64,000 nt of DNA from Mesotoga prima MesG1.Ag.4.2 (GCF_000147715.2 NC_017934.1:1736001-1800000), one strand, 5' to 3'. Numbered from the stretch's first letter, positions 45,643-55,768 are shown. A program made the numbers and translations. The notes: generated by a model from the letters alone, not told the origin.

Positions 45643-46622
45643 CTTTTCACCTCTGAGGATTCTCTGACAATCAGCTCGACCGGAAGAATCGTCGTTTCCG
45701 TGTGGTCTTCGGATATGAGTCTGATAAGATTGATAGCGGCCCTTCTTCCGACCTCGTCTATTGGCTGGTGGATCGTTGTCAGAGAGGGCGAAACGTCTGA
45801 TGAAATGGGAATATCGTCAAATCCCACGACTGGCAGAGAAACCCCCTCTTCCCTCAAGGCTTTCAACGCGCCAATCGCCATCAGGTCTGAAGCCGCAAAG
45901 ATGCCGTCGAACTGGCCAAGGTGTTTTTTCGTTATTTCGAAGCCGCTCTTTTCAACGAAGTCTCCATTGCGGCCGAGAAAGGTGAAATTCATTTCCTGCG
46001 CCGCTTTTTGAAAGCCGCGTTCCCTCCATAGAGAAACGCTTTGATCGGCTGGGCCGTTAATAAAGAGAACATGCGAGCAACCTTTTCGGGCGAGGTGCTT
46101 CCCTGCAAGATACGCACCTCCTTCATTATCGGTATCTACAAATGAGATGTCCTTATCTTTTTCGTTTCTACCGACTGCCACAAAAGGAATGTTCCGCAAT
46201 TTGAGAAAGTCCACTCTTTCGTCTTCGTTTTTCAAGTCAAGTACCACAAATCCATCCACTAGTCTTTTGTCTGTGAATACACGGTAAGTATCTATCACGG
46301 AGTTATGTGGTTCGTCGGTTGTCAGAATAAGATGGTAACCGAGACGACTCAATTCGAGCGAGGTCTCCCTCAAGAAAATCGAAAAATACGGATATGTGAA
46401 GAGATAATCAGCGCTGTGCGGAACAATAATCGCAATCATCTTCGTCTGCTGGCTTCTAAGGCTTCGCGCCTGCTGATTTGGCACGTAGCCTAGCTTGCTT
46501 ATTACACTTTCAACTCTCTCGCGGGTTTTAGCTGATACCTTCTCTGGATTGTTTATTACCCGGGAAACAGTCGCCGTAGATACTCTTGCCATCTTCGCTA
46601 TTTTGGAAATGTTAATGTTCAT
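45639..46622 (-). CDS. LacI-family transcriptional regulator
   Basis: 327 residues from ATG 46622, preceded by AGGAGTT. The helix-turn-helix (NISKIAKMARVSTATVSRVI) and the binding-protein-like domain (DGFVVLDLKNEDERVDF, ASDLMAIGALKAL, VVGFDDIPISSDVSPSL) are intact. As first gene of the operon, with a palindrome just upstream, it probably represses itself and the sugar genes that follow. Confidence 0.94.
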   Translation of the reverse strand: MNINISKIAKMARVSTATVSRVINNPEKVSAKTRERVESVISKLGYVPNQQARSLRSQQTKMIAIIVPHSADYLFTYPYFSIFLRETSLELSRLGYHLILTTDEPHNSVIDTYRVFTDKRLVDGFVVLDLKNEDERVDFLKLRNIPFVAVGRNEKDKDISFVDTDNEGGAYLAGKHLARKGCSHVLFINGPADQSVSLWRERGFQKAAQEMNFTFLGRNGDFVEKSGFEITKKHLGQFDGIFAASDLMAIGALKALREEGVSLPVVGFDDIPISSDVSPSLTTIHQPIDEVGRRAAINLIRLISEDHTETTILPVELIVRESSEVKR

Positions 46623-46656
46623 ATAAGCAACTCCTGCAAAAGATGTAATCGATTTC

Positions 46657-46674
46657 AATGTAATCGATTACATT
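46657..46674. promoter_or_regulatory. LacI-type operator
   Basis: A perfect 18-bp palindrome, AATGTAATCGATTACATT, lies 34 bp before the LacI start codon. A second half-like copy, GATGTAATCGATTTCA, begins at 46642. The central CG and dyad symmetry are those of LacI-family operators. Confidence 0.8.
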
Positions 46675-47977
46675 ATATAGACAGTTAGTTTTTAACAACA
46701 AACACAAATGCCGGCAATTTGCAGGCATTTTTCCTGTTTATTCATTAATAGGGACGAATGTACGGTTTTTCCTCACTGTACGGGAAAGTTTGGCAGAATT
46801 CCATAATTTCTAGATATGAGAAATGTGAGTAGTCTCGCTGGTTCTCTCGAGAGCAGTTTCAGGTTACCAATTTCAGAGCGGGATGCTGTGGGCATTGACA
46901 AGAGACTGACAGCGATGTGTTCAGAAGCTTGCGGCGGACTATATACCTATGTTTTCACTCTCCATATCGAAAAGCATCAGTGCCATGCAACCTTGTGGCC
47001 CAATATTTAGCCTGTGAACCAATAATACAAAAAAACTCACTCATCATATTGTCCCTTGCCCTCGTGACTCCATTTTCTGCATTCAGTCAACCTAGGGATC
47101 AGGATACCAGGAGATAGACTCTTGTTGTTGAGGTCTCCCTGGTCCTCCGTGACCGCAGGCCCATCCTTCGAGCAGAGCCGCGCGACTCTGATGAAAACCA
47201 CGTTGTTTGTCAACGGTCTACCGTCCTCCGAGAGGATCAAAACAAGATCCCGAAACAAGTTCGGGATGACATTGTGAGGGGCTTCTTGAAGCCGCTGCTC
47301 GGATAATTTTTTTCAGTTGCAGTGAGCCCCTGAATTGATTGCCGGTTCTGTTCACGAGACCCCATACCCTGTAATCGATACCCCGTGCTCAACGTATCTG
47401 AACCTGTTTCAGCATCGATGGTCGTCCCAGCGAGCAGCGTCTCTTAGCGAGCGACAAGCGTCTCTCTTCAACTATGACCTGCTTAACGGACAGTTTTTGA
47501 TTAAAATGTCCAGTATATAAAACACAATTTCATATTGTCGCTCTAGAGATCTTTTGATGAGGAATGTAAAGCTGTATTCTTCGCTCAGGATTTTTCCCTC
47601 TCGCATCCGGCTCTCCTTACCTCCAATTCTCGCTCTTGCTCATGGTCAAATCAGAAGCTAAGGAATTGATTATAGGCTCTTACTGAACAAGGTTGCGCTT
47701 GGAATTGACAACTGTTCCGGTTCACTTGGTCTGGCCGAACTAAACATCCCAGCGACACTGAGGAATACGACCCTTTCATGCAGCATTCTGAAAATGAAAG
47801 GGTGAGATTCTTTCAGCTGGTACACGTTCGAAAACTACTCTTAATAGAGAACACAGTGTAATGGTCTATATGCCGCATAAAAGCTTAATTGCAGCAAAAG
47901 AAACGCTTCACGAAGAAAGTGTAGAATAAAACTGGTATAGACATATAGATATCTGTGTGTGAATGCGAGGTGTCAAC
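46675..47977. other. Long intergenic region with dispersed repeats
   Basis: No gene I can support. The hairpin repeat is at 47247-47267, the 'gccggttctgttcacgagac' module follows near 47340. Frames near 46816-47117 have no ribosome site or family resemblance. 47520-47900 shows nothing recognisable. Confidence 0.5.
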
Positions 47978-48694
47978 ATGATACCTATCTATCTTAAAAT
48001 CAGAAACTACATGATCAAGCAGATCGAAAAAGGCATACTTATCCCCGGTGACAGAATTCCGTCTGAAAGGGAGCTTGTTGATCTCTTCAAGGTAAGTCGC
48101 ATGACTGTTAGACACGCCATCGATCAGCTGGTTAACGATGGAATCCTTGTCAGAATGGTAGGCAAGGGTACTTACGTAAGCAGTGAGAAGTTTGCAACCG
48201 AGCTAAATGTTTTGAGAAGCTTCTCAGAGGAAATAATCTCTACCGGGCATCGCCCCTCAGCCAAATTGATACGGATCGAGAGAGGTCAGGCTGGAAACTC
48301 AGTCACTTCTCTTCTAAGGATTGACAGCAGTCATGAGGTGATGAGAGTTGAAAGACTGAGGTTGGTTGACGATCTAGAAATGGCGATTACTGTTTCGTAC
48401 TTTCCTTTGTCAAGAGCATTTCCGGTAGATGAGATAGACTTCAGCGCGACTTCGATCTACAACCAAATTGAGTCCCTAGGCCTTCGAATAGAAAAGGCTA
48501 CCGAAACGGTTACAGCTGAAGCAGCCGACAAAAGGACTGCGAACTTTCTGCGTGTGAAAGACAAAGCCCCCCTCCTGAAAATAACTAGGCTCACATTTAT
48601 TTCGAACAACGTACCTATTGAATACATGGAGGGATTGTTCAGGCCAGACAGATATTTTATATCCCAAGAACTCTATAGACAGGAAGTGAGATGA
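47978..48694 (+). CDS. GntR/HutC-family regulator
   Basis: 238 residues from ATG 47978, after GCGAGGTG. The winged helix-turn-helix shows IPSERELVDLFKVSRMTVRHAIDQL and GKGTYVS. The UTRA ligand domain follows (VMRVERLRLVDDLEMAITVSYF split, IEYMEGLFRPDRYF). It heads the nucleoside-type operon, overlapping the next start by 4 nt, and probably senses a phosphorylated intermediate of that pathway. Confidence 0.94.
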   Translation: MIPIYLKIRNYMIKQIEKGILIPGDRIPSERELVDLFKVSRMTVRHAIDQLVNDGILVRMVGKGTYVSSEKFATELNVLRSFSEEIISTGHRPSAKLIRIERGQAGNSVTSLLRIDSSHEVMRVERLRLVDDLEMAITVSYFPLSRAFPVDEIDFSATSIYNQIESLGLRIEKATETVTAEAADKRTANFLRVKDKAPLLKITRLTFISNNVPIEYMEGLFRPDRYFISQELYRQEVR

Positions 48695-49515
48695 TGAAGA
48701 TGTTTGAAGAAATGTTTGGAAAGAAGCTCCCAATAATCGGTGTAGTTCATCTGCAGCCACTGCCAGGTGCGCCGAGATATGAAGGAATGTCTATGAAAGA
48801 GATTACCAGGCTCGCTGTTGAAGAAGCCAAAACCATGGTGGAGAATGGCGTGGACGGCCTGATAATCGAAAACTTCCGCGACATGATGTTCAAAAAGAGA
48901 GTCGGTCCCGAGACCGTTGCATCTATGACCTATGTTGCTTCGGAAGTAGTCGCTAATCTCTCTGTTCCAATAGGGCTCTGCGTTCTCCAATCCGATGCGA
49001 TTTCTGCTCTTGCGATCGCGAAAGCAGTTGGGGGCAAGTTTATCAGGGTACCTTACTACACGGAGACATACATAGTTGATGCTGGAATGATGGAGAGTAT
49101 TGCAGCCGATGCACTGAGATTCAGAAAGATGATCGAAGCCAGAGACGTAAAGATATTTGCAGATGTACACATCAAGCACGGCTATTCGCTTTCACGCAGA
49201 CCCATTGAGGAATCGGCCGAAGATGCCTTTGAACGAGGACTTGCCGATGCCGTTATTGTCACGGGGAAAAAGACCGGCGGCAAGACCAAACCAGAGGATG
49301 TAAAGGCGGTAAGAGATTACCTTCCAAAGCTTCCACTTATTGTGGGAAGCGGGGTGACTCCAGAAAGTCTTTCCGAGTACTTCCCACAACTTGGCGATGC
49401 TGTAATTGTTGGAACGAGCCTTAAGAAAGACGGTAAGACTGAAAGCCCTGTGGACCCCGAGAGAGTCAGGCAGTTTGCAAATCATATGGAGAAGTGCAGA
49501 AAGGAGCTTGATTGA
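48691..49515 (+). CDS. BtpA/SgcQ-family TIM-barrel protein 1
   Basis: 274 residues with PIIGVVHLQPLPGAPRY, GVDGLIIENFRD, FADVHIKHGYSL and VIVTGKKTGGKT, the marks of the BtpA family. The biochemical activity of this family is not settled. Placed with a PfkB kinase and a nucleoside-type importer, it may act on a sugar or nucleoside breakdown product. A second paralogue follows directly. Confidence 0.88.
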   Translation: MMKMFEEMFGKKLPIIGVVHLQPLPGAPRYEGMSMKEITRLAVEEAKTMVENGVDGLIIENFRDMMFKKRVGPETVASMTYVASEVVANLSVPIGLCVLQSDAISALAIAKAVGGKFIRVPYYTETYIVDAGMMESIAADALRFRKMIEARDVKIFADVHIKHGYSLSRRPIEESAEDAFERGLADAVIVTGKKTGGKTKPEDVKAVRDYLPKLPLIVGSGVTPESLSEYFPQLGDAVIVGTSLKKDGKTESPVDPERVRQFANHMEKCRKELD

Positions 49516-50333
49516 TGACCACAATAACTGAGTTCAACCAGTTGTTTGGTACTTCGAAACCAATAATTGGGATGATTCATCTAAAGCCATTACCAGGCTC
49601 ACCAGTTTATGATGGGGAGGGTTTAAGAAAAGTAATAGATCATGCGCTGGACGAAGCGGGAAAGCTCATTGAAGGCGGAGTAGATGGCGTTCAAGTCGAG
49701 AATTACAACGATCCGTCTTACTTCCCGGATGTTGCCGCCCCCGAGACTGTTTCCTCGCTCTCCATTGTTGCACACGAAGTTCACAAAGCTTTTCCGGATA
49801 CGCCTATGGGCATCTGTCTTCTTGCCGATCCAATAGCATCCATTGCTGTAGCGCATTCCTCCGGCGCGAAATTCGTGAGAGCGACCGTGTTCACCGAAGC
49901 ATCTGTAGATGTTTCGGGCTTAGCAATAAGAAGACCTCATGAAATTCTTAGATACCGCAAATTCCTCGATCCTTCCATAAGGATCTTTGCAGACGTTCAT
50001 ATCAAACATTCCGCGCCTCTTGCGATGAGACCGATTGAAGAATCCGCCTACGATGCCGCATATTTCCTGGCGGATTCTGTAATCATTAGTGGAAAGCACA
50101 CTGGATTTGAGACGCCTCTCGAAGATCTGAAAAAGGTGCGAGGCGTACTTCCAAATTACCCGATTATGGTGGGTTCAGGAATGAACAAGGTTAACGCTGG
50201 AAAGATCTTCGAAGTAGCTTCAGGAGCTTTTGTTGGTTCCACTTTCAAGGTCGACGGTGATTCTTACAAGTCAGTGGATTCCGAGAGAGTCAAGGAGTTC
50301 ATGAAGGTCATCAAGGAGATAAGAAAGCGATGA
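49512..50333 (+). CDS. BtpA/SgcQ-family TIM-barrel protein 2
   Basis: 273 residues, clearly a paralogue of the previous protein (PIIGMIHLKPLPGSPVY, GVDGVQVENYND, FADVHIKHSAPL, VIISGKHTGFET). All the shared motifs are kept in both, so both should be active, perhaps as a heteromer or on successive substrates. Starts and stops overlap by 4 nt on both sides. Confidence 0.88.
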   Translation: MMTTITEFNQLFGTSKPIIGMIHLKPLPGSPVYDGEGLRKVIDHALDEAGKLIEGGVDGVQVENYNDPSYFPDVAAPETVSSLSIVAHEVHKAFPDTPMGICLLADPIASIAVAHSSGAKFVRATVFTEASVDVSGLAIRRPHEILRYRKFLDPSIRIFADVHIKHSAPLAMRPIEESAYDAAYFLADSVIISGKHTGFETPLEDLKKVRGVLPNYPIMVGSGMNKVNAGKIFEVASGAFVGSTFKVDGDSYKSVDSERVKEFMKVIKEIRKR

Positions 50334-51289
50334 GCAGATCCGTTCTTGTTCTGGGTGATGTAAACGTAGATATAATCGGGAAGTTTGATGGGTTTCCCAC
50401 ACCGGGTAGCTGTGCCTACAGCGAGAAACCGGCTTTGCGACCCGGTGGCTCAGGACTGAACACTTATGTTGGATTGAGAAAGCTTGGGATCGATGCTGAT
50501 TTTTTCACTATGATAGGAGAGGACATTTTTGGCGATTTCATAAAGGCCGAACTTTTGACACTTGGAATTGAATTCTCTCCTAAAATCTCGGAGTCGTATT
50601 CAACCGGTGTAGTGTTTTCTCTCTCTACAAACAACGAGCGGACCTTCTTCTCATTCAGAAGAGGTGCGGCCGATGTACATATAACTTACGAAGATCTTTC
50701 GGGAACCTCTCTGGATTCAGGTATATTGTATCTTACGGGTGTGTCTGTTGTAGAAGGTGAGGAGACTTTCGAGACATTTCTTAGAGTTGTTGAGGAAACC
50801 AAGTCTTCCGGCACGAAGATCTTCTTCGATCCCAACATAAGAAAGACCGATTTGGTTTCGATTTCGAGAATAGAAAAGATAATTCCTTTCGTGGATGTCT
50901 TCCTTCCCGCTCAAGATGAGTTGAAAGCTCTATTTTCAAAGTCTGACAAGTTCAGGTTTTGCTCGGACTTGCTTTCAACTGGTATTTCTGACATCTGGAT
51001 AAAGAGAGGAGCAAATGGTTGTTCTCTCTTTTCGAAGGATAGCTGTTTTGACTTTCCCGCTCCAAGAGTAACGGCTCTTGAATGCACGGGAGCAGGTGAT
51101 GCCTTCAACGCAGCCGTTATCTGGGGTTATGTCAACAATCTTGAAGAGAAGGAGATTGGCATTTACGGAAATATTTACGCAGGGATCAGCACAGAAAGAA
51201 TCGGTGCTGCTACATCTTATCCCTATAGAAAAGAGATGTTAGAAAGCAAGCACTATAAATCTATCAAAACGGGGGTGAAAGTATCATGA
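50330..51289 (+). CDS. PfkB-family carbohydrate/nucleoside kinase
   Basis: 319 residues. RPGGSGLNTYVGLRKLG is the first PfkB signature and ECTGAGDAFNAAVIWG the second, with the catalytic Asp and anion hole. FFDPNIRKT also fits. It would phosphorylate the imported sugar or nucleoside. Pseudouridine or ribose-type kinases are plausible, but the substrate is not visible from sequence. Confidence 0.92.
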   Translation: MSRSVLVLGDVNVDIIGKFDGFPTPGSCAYSEKPALRPGGSGLNTYVGLRKLGIDADFFTMIGEDIFGDFIKAELLTLGIEFSPKISESYSTGVVFSLSTNNERTFFSFRRGAADVHITYEDLSGTSLDSGILYLTGVSVVEGEETFETFLRVVEETKSSGTKIFFDPNIRKTDLVSISRIEKIIPFVDVFLPAQDELKALFSKSDKFRFCSDLLSTGISDIWIKRGANGCSLFSKDSCFDFPAPRVTALECTGAGDAFNAAVIWGYVNNLEEKEIGIYGNIYAGISTERIGAATSYPYRKEMLESKHYKSIKTGVKVS

Positions 51290-52272
51290 AACGAATGATT
51301 CTCGTTCTATTTCTACTGGGGATCGTTGCAACGGGTTTCGGCGCATTGAAGGTGGCCATTGTTGCAGGAGACGCAATCGGAGACCGTGGATTTACGGACA
51401 TGGCTTACATTGGCATTCAAGAAGCAGAAAAGCAGTTCGATATTGAATACAAAGTATTCGAGTGCCATGTCGACCCTTCGAAGTATTTTGATTCTTTGAG
51501 AGCGGCAGCTATGAACTACGATCTAATCTTCGTAGATCCTGGCTACTTCTTTGACAAGGAGCTCGCGGAGGTAAGCGCAATGTTCCTGTCGAAGACCTTT
51601 GTCTATATCGACGGCGCATCGGATCTTCCAAACGTCGTTTCAGTTCCTTTCAAGCAGAATGAAGGAGCTTTCCTCGCTGGATGCCTTGCTGCGCTATTGA
51701 CTGACAAGACTGAACTGTGCAAGATCAATTCCGAGAAGATAGTTGGATTTGTCGGCGGTTTCGATATGCCCGTAATCAGGGACTATCAGGTCGGTTACGA
51801 ACATGGTGTCAGATATGTCGATCCAGAAGTCAAGGTCATTGCGAGATATGCCGGAGATCATTACGATCCAGCCCTTGGAAAAGAGACGGCCTATTCAGTA
51901 TCTAAAGAAGGAGCCGATGTGATTTTCCAGGCCGCGGGCCCCACGGGTCTCGGAATTCTCGAGGCAGCTAAGGACTATGGCTTCTTTGCAATTGGCGTTG
52001 ATACGGATCAGGGCTATCTTCAGCCAGGTTTCATAGTGTCTAGTATGATGAAAAAAGTTGACGTCGCAGTTCTGGATATCGTTAGAATGCAGGTTGAGAA
52101 TAAGCTTGAAAAGGGTTCCCTCCATGTCTACGGTATTGCTAATGGCGGAGTGGGACTCGCGTATAACGAATTCATGATGGATACAGTACCAGCGTCAGTC
52201 TACATAGAAATCAGAGAGATTCAGGAGAAGATCGCGAACGGAGAAATCGTAGTAGACTCATATCTCAACTGA
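51286..52272 (+). CDS. BMP-family nucleoside-type binding protein
   Basis: 328 residues with a signal peptide (MKRMILVLFLLGIVATGFG). VAIVAGDAIGDRGFTDMAY, FKQNEGAFLAGCLAAL, GFVGGFDMPVIRDYQVGY and IFQAAGPTGLG are typical of Bmp/PnrA lipoproteins that bind nucleosides. No lipobox Cys is evident. Delivers ligand to the ABC subunits that follow. Confidence 0.93.
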   Translation: MKRMILVLFLLGIVATGFGALKVAIVAGDAIGDRGFTDMAYIGIQEAEKQFDIEYKVFECHVDPSKYFDSLRAAAMNYDLIFVDPGYFFDKELAEVSAMFLSKTFVYIDGASDLPNVVSVPFKQNEGAFLAGCLAALLTDKTELCKINSEKIVGFVGGFDMPVIRDYQVGYEHGVRYVDPEVKVIARYAGDHYDPALGKETAYSVSKEGADVIFQAAGPTGLGILEAAKDYGFFAIGVDTDQGYLQPGFIVSSMMKKVDVAVLDIVRMQVENKLEKGSLHVYGIANGGVGLAYNEFMMDTVPASVYIEIREIQEKIANGEIVVDSYLN

Positions 52273-52280
52273 TGTTTTTT

Positions 52281-52300
52281 GGAGCCCCTCCGGGGGCTCC
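52281..52300 (+). terminator. Hairpin between binding-protein and ATPase genes
   Basis: GGAGCCCC-tccg-GGGGCTCC, an 8-bp GC-rich stem, 8 nt after the binding-protein stop codon and followed by GTCTTC. Likely reduces ATPase expression relative to the binding protein. Confidence 0.65.
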
Positions 52301-52319
52301 GTCTTCAATATCTCGGGGG

Positions 52320-53855
52320 GTGTTACCAATTCTTGTCTGCAATAAAGTCTCGAAGACATACCCAAATGGCCTGGAAGCACTCAAAGAAGTGAGTTTCGAT
52401 GTAAAAAGAGGCGAGATTCACGCGATCGTGGGAGAGAATGGCGCTGGAAAGTCGACTCTGATGAACATTCTATTTGGAATGTTCAAACCGACTTCGGGAG
52501 AAATAACGTTCAAGGACAAGCAGTTCTCGCCAAAACATCCCTCGGAAGCGATAGGCCTTGGCATAGGAATGGTACACCAGCACTTCAAGCTCGTGCAGAG
52601 CATAACGGTTGCCGAGAATGTAGTGCTTGGTATGGAGAAACGCTTTCAGAACAGAATTGGAAAGATCAACAACGCCGAGATGAACAGTTCGGTTTCTTCG
52701 TTGATTGAGAGGCTTAGAATGTCGATCTCTCCGGATGACAGAATACAGGACTTACCGATAAGTAAGAAGCAGCAGGTTGAGATTCTTAAGGTTCTCTATA
52801 GAGATACGGATTTCGTTATTCTTGATGAACCAACCGCAGTGCTAGCCCCGAACGAGGTGGATGACTTTCTTGAATTTGTGACTGGAATTAGGGACATGGG
52901 TAAGACGGTGGTTTTCATCTCTCATAGACTGGGAGAGGTCTTCGCTATTGCTGACCGAATAACGATTTTGAGAAGGGGCAAGGTCGTAGGTACTTTTGAC
53001 AAGAAGGACGTGAACAGAGAGAGTGTGGCAAACATGATGATCGGAACAGCCAGTGATCTCTATGAACGACCAGAAAACTTCGTGAGAGATGAAATCGTTT
53101 TGTCTGTGAAGCAGATTTCCGACGCATCGGGAATACTAAAGAATTTGAGCTTTGACCTCCACGAAGGGGAGGTCCTAGGTTTCGCAGGAGTTGGAGGAAA
53201 TGGTCAGGAGGAGCTCTTTGAGGTGCTTGCAGGAAATCTGATGTTGTCCTCGGGAGAAATCTTACTAAAGGGATCTTCGATCGAATCACTAAATACGCTC
53301 GAAAGAAGAAAAGCAGGACTTGCCTATATCACCGACGATCGAATGAAGAAGGGGCTAGCGCCTGACAGAAGTATAGTCGAGAACAGCATTGCGGGCCACC
53401 ATAAATCTGGAAGATTTGGGAAACTGGCGATAAATAGCTCGAAGGCAAACGCGTTCACCGAGTCAATCATTGCCGATTACGACGTTAGAACAGGTAAGAA
53501 TATTCGAACCCCTGTGAGGGCTTTGTCGGGGGGCAACATGCAGAAACTTCTCGTCGGACGCGAAATCGCATATGATCCTGCCGTTCTTATTGCTTCTCAG
53601 CCCACAGCAGGAGTCGATGTGGCAGCGAGAAAGCTCATCCACGATTCGTTCAGGAGACTTTCAAAGAGTGGTTCCGGTATTATCTTGATCAGCGGTGATC
53701 TCGAGGAGATAATGGATCTTGCGAATAGAATTATTGTGTTATACCGCGGTAGAGCCGTTGCGGAGCTGGCATACCCTCATTACGATACGACGGAGATCAG
53801 TTATTACATGACGGGGATAAGGGGGTCGCAGAATGCAAGCTGCACGAACTCTTAG
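52320..53855 (+). CDS. Nucleoside-type ABC transporter ATPase, double cassette
   Basis: About 511 residues with two ATPase cassettes: Walker A GENGAGKST near residue 37, Walker B VILDEPTAVL, then the degenerate second cassette with GVGGNGQEE and signature LSGGNMQKLLVGRE. This is the RbsA/YufO layout. The start is uncertain. An ATG at 52272 would place the hairpin inside the gene, so I prefer GTG 52320. An ATT at 52329, well spaced after GGGGGGTG, is another option. Works with the two permeases downstream. Confidence 0.88.
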   Translation: MLPILVCNKVSKTYPNGLEALKEVSFDVKRGEIHAIVGENGAGKSTLMNILFGMFKPTSGEITFKDKQFSPKHPSEAIGLGIGMVHQHFKLVQSITVAENVVLGMEKRFQNRIGKINNAEMNSSVSSLIERLRMSISPDDRIQDLPISKKQQVEILKVLYRDTDFVILDEPTAVLAPNEVDDFLEFVTGIRDMGKTVVFISHRLGEVFAIADRITILRRGKVVGTFDKKDVNRESVANMMIGTASDLYERPENFVRDEIVLSVKQISDASGILKNLSFDLHEGEVLGFAGVGGNGQEELFEVLAGNLMLSSGEILLKGSSIESLNTLERRKAGLAYITDDRMKKGLAPDRSIVENSIAGHHKSGRFGKLAINSSKANAFTESIIADYDVRTGKNIRTPVRALSGGNMQKLLVGREIAYDPAVLIASQPTAGVDVAARKLIHDSFRRLSKSGSGIILISGDLEEIMDLANRIIVLYRGRAVAELAYPHYDTTEISYYMTGIRGSQNASCTNS

Positions 53856-54867
53856 TCTAAGAAAGCTCCTTCTCTCGCTTCTTCTCGTAGTTTGTATCTT
53901 ATCGGTTTGGGCACTGATTATATGGTTTGGCGGAGAGTCACCTTTCAAAGGATTCAGCTTTATTATTGAAGGTTCACTAGGCAACCACTATCAGCTTTTG
54001 TCTACTTTAAACAAAATGGTTCCATTGATTTTAGCCGCAGCCGCCGTTGCCGTTCCTGCATGGACCGGAATGTGGAACATCGGTGGAGAGGGTCAGTTAT
54101 TGTTGGGAGCATTCGGGGCTGCTCTAGTCGGTTTTTCTATAGATTTCGGAGCGGGTATCGTGAACATTGTCGTGGCCCTTTTGGTATCTGCTGCATTTGG
54201 TATGGCCTGGGCTGCGTGGCCTGCGATATTCAAGATCAAGTTGAGAATGGATGAGGTAGTTACTACTCTGATGGGGAACTACATCGCCGCTCAGTTGATA
54301 GCCTATTTGATCAACAAACCATTTAGAGACCCTCGATCACCTCTTGCCCAGACTCCCTATATAAAGTCGAATTATGTCATTCCATATTTGTTCGAAGGGT
54401 CACAGTTTTCCGCGACTTTTTTTATTGCTATAGGGATAGTTTTGGTTCTATTCGTATTCAGGAAGAAGTTCATCATGGGATATGAATTTGAAATCACTGG
54501 AAGCAACTCGGTTTTTGCAGAGTTGAGTGGAGTTAAGGTCAAGAAGATAAAGCTTCTGTCGATGCTCATTGGAGGTGCTTTGGCAGGTCTAGCCGGTGGT
54601 CTTCTGGTCCTGGGAATGACACAAAGGGTTATGCAAAGTTTTCCACCGGGATACGGATTTACTGGTCTCCTGATTTGTCTACTTGCATTCAATGATCCAC
54701 TGATCATTATTGGGATTGCCTTTCTCTTCTCTGTACTTCAAACCGGAAGTGTGAATCTACAGTTGTTCTCGTCGGTTCCGGCTGAGATTAGCGGTGTTCT
54801 TCAAGCGGTTATGGTTTTATTTGTAGCTGCATTCAAGACCTTCATTGTTGGACGGGGGGATAATTAG
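53833..54867 (+). CDS. Nucleoside-type ABC transporter permease 1
   Basis: 344 residues, nine or so membrane helices; GMWNIGGEGQLLLGAFGAA and the cytoplasmic GSNSVFAELSGVKVKKIKLL loop fit the YufP/RbsC class. It overlaps the ATPase gene by 23 nt. Confidence 0.92.
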   Translation: MQAARTLSLRKLLLSLLLVVCILSVWALIIWFGGESPFKGFSFIIEGSLGNHYQLLSTLNKMVPLILAAAAVAVPAWTGMWNIGGEGQLLLGAFGAALVGFSIDFGAGIVNIVVALLVSAAFGMAWAAWPAIFKIKLRMDEVVTTLMGNYIAAQLIAYLINKPFRDPRSPLAQTPYIKSNYVIPYLFEGSQFSATFFIAIGIVLVLFVFRKKFIMGYEFEITGSNSVFAELSGVKVKKIKLLSMLIGGALAGLAGGLLVLGMTQRVMQSFPPGYGFTGLLICLLAFNDPLIIIGIAFLFSVLQTGSVNLQLFSSVPAEISGVLQAVMVLFVAAFKTFIVGRGDN

Positions 54868-54868
54868 A

Positions 54869-55768
54869 ATGGACATGGAATTGATCACTACACTATTTCG
54901 AACATCAATCCGAATGGCGACTCCAATTCTGCTTGCATCGTTAGGAGGGGCACTAACTTATCATGCAGGTATAATCAACGTGGCTATGGAAGGACTCATG
55001 CTGATTAGCGCCTTCTTCTCCGTAGTGTTTTCATATCTTACAGGGAATGCTTTTTACGGCATAATTGCCGGAATGATGGCTTCCATTCTAATATCATTGC
55101 TGTACTCAGTTTTTGTAAGTTTCTTGAAAGCAAACAACTTCGCAATCGGTTTTGCAATAAACATATTGGTGAGTTCACTCACTTTATTCCTTATGAGAAT
55201 CATGTTTAAGGGAGAAAATGCATTCAACTCTCCAGATATAGCGCCAATTCCTGAACTCAAACTCATAACTGGAAACTACTTTCTAGACAACTACATTCTG
55301 AATTTCAGTATACTCACTTATCTTTCAATTCTGATTGCTTTTGTCTTGGCATTCATAGTCTACAAGACCTCCTTTGGGCTCAGGCTTAGGGTTTGTGGAG
55401 AGATGCCTCAGGCCCTTACAACAGCAGGTGTGAAGGTGGGGTTTGTTCAACTGTGTTCCAGCGTTTTGTGTGGAGCTCTCTGTGGACTTGCGGGGGCACA
55501 GCTTTCGCTATACAACGTAAGGATGTTCTCCCGCGAGATGACGGGCGGGAGAGGTTTTGTAGCACTTGCCGCGATTCTAATTTCGGGGGGAAAACCGAAG
55601 AGGATACTTGTCATCTCTCTGCTCTTTGGTGTTTTCGATGCTCTTTCTGTCAAGCTGCAAGGCGAGAAGGTCGCGCCTCAGTTCGCTCTAATGCTGCCTT
55701 ATGTGATGAGTGTAGTCGTTCTGCTGTTGTTTCATCTGAAGTCCAGAAAGGGACTGAAGAACGCCTGA
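54869..55768 (+). CDS. Nucleoside-type ABC transporter permease 2
   Basis: 299 residues from ATG 54869, after GGGGGGAT. Membrane helices and YHAGIINVAMEGLMLISAF, AGAQLSLYNVRMFSREMTGGRGF match YufQ. It completes the importer (binding protein, ATPase, two permeases) and is the last gene of the operon. Confidence 0.92.
   Translation: MDMELITTLFRTSIRMATPILLASLGGALTYHAGIINVAMEGLMLISAFFSVVFSYLTGNAFYGIIAGMMASILISLLYSVFVSFLKANNFAIGFAINILVSSLTLFLMRIMFKGENAFNSPDIAPIPELKLITGNYFLDNYILNFSILTYLSILIAFVLAFIVYKTSFGLRLRVCGEMPQALTTAGVKVGFVQLCSSVLCGALCGLAGAQLSLYNVRMFSREMTGGRGFVALAAILISGGKPKRILVISLLFGVFDALSVKLQGEKVAPQFALMLPYVMSVVVLLLFHLKSRKGLKNA

Noticed and set aside
46816-47117. Two short plus-strand frames before the repeat module
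   Set aside because: No ribosome binding site, no recognisable family and partly built from dispersed repeat sequence.
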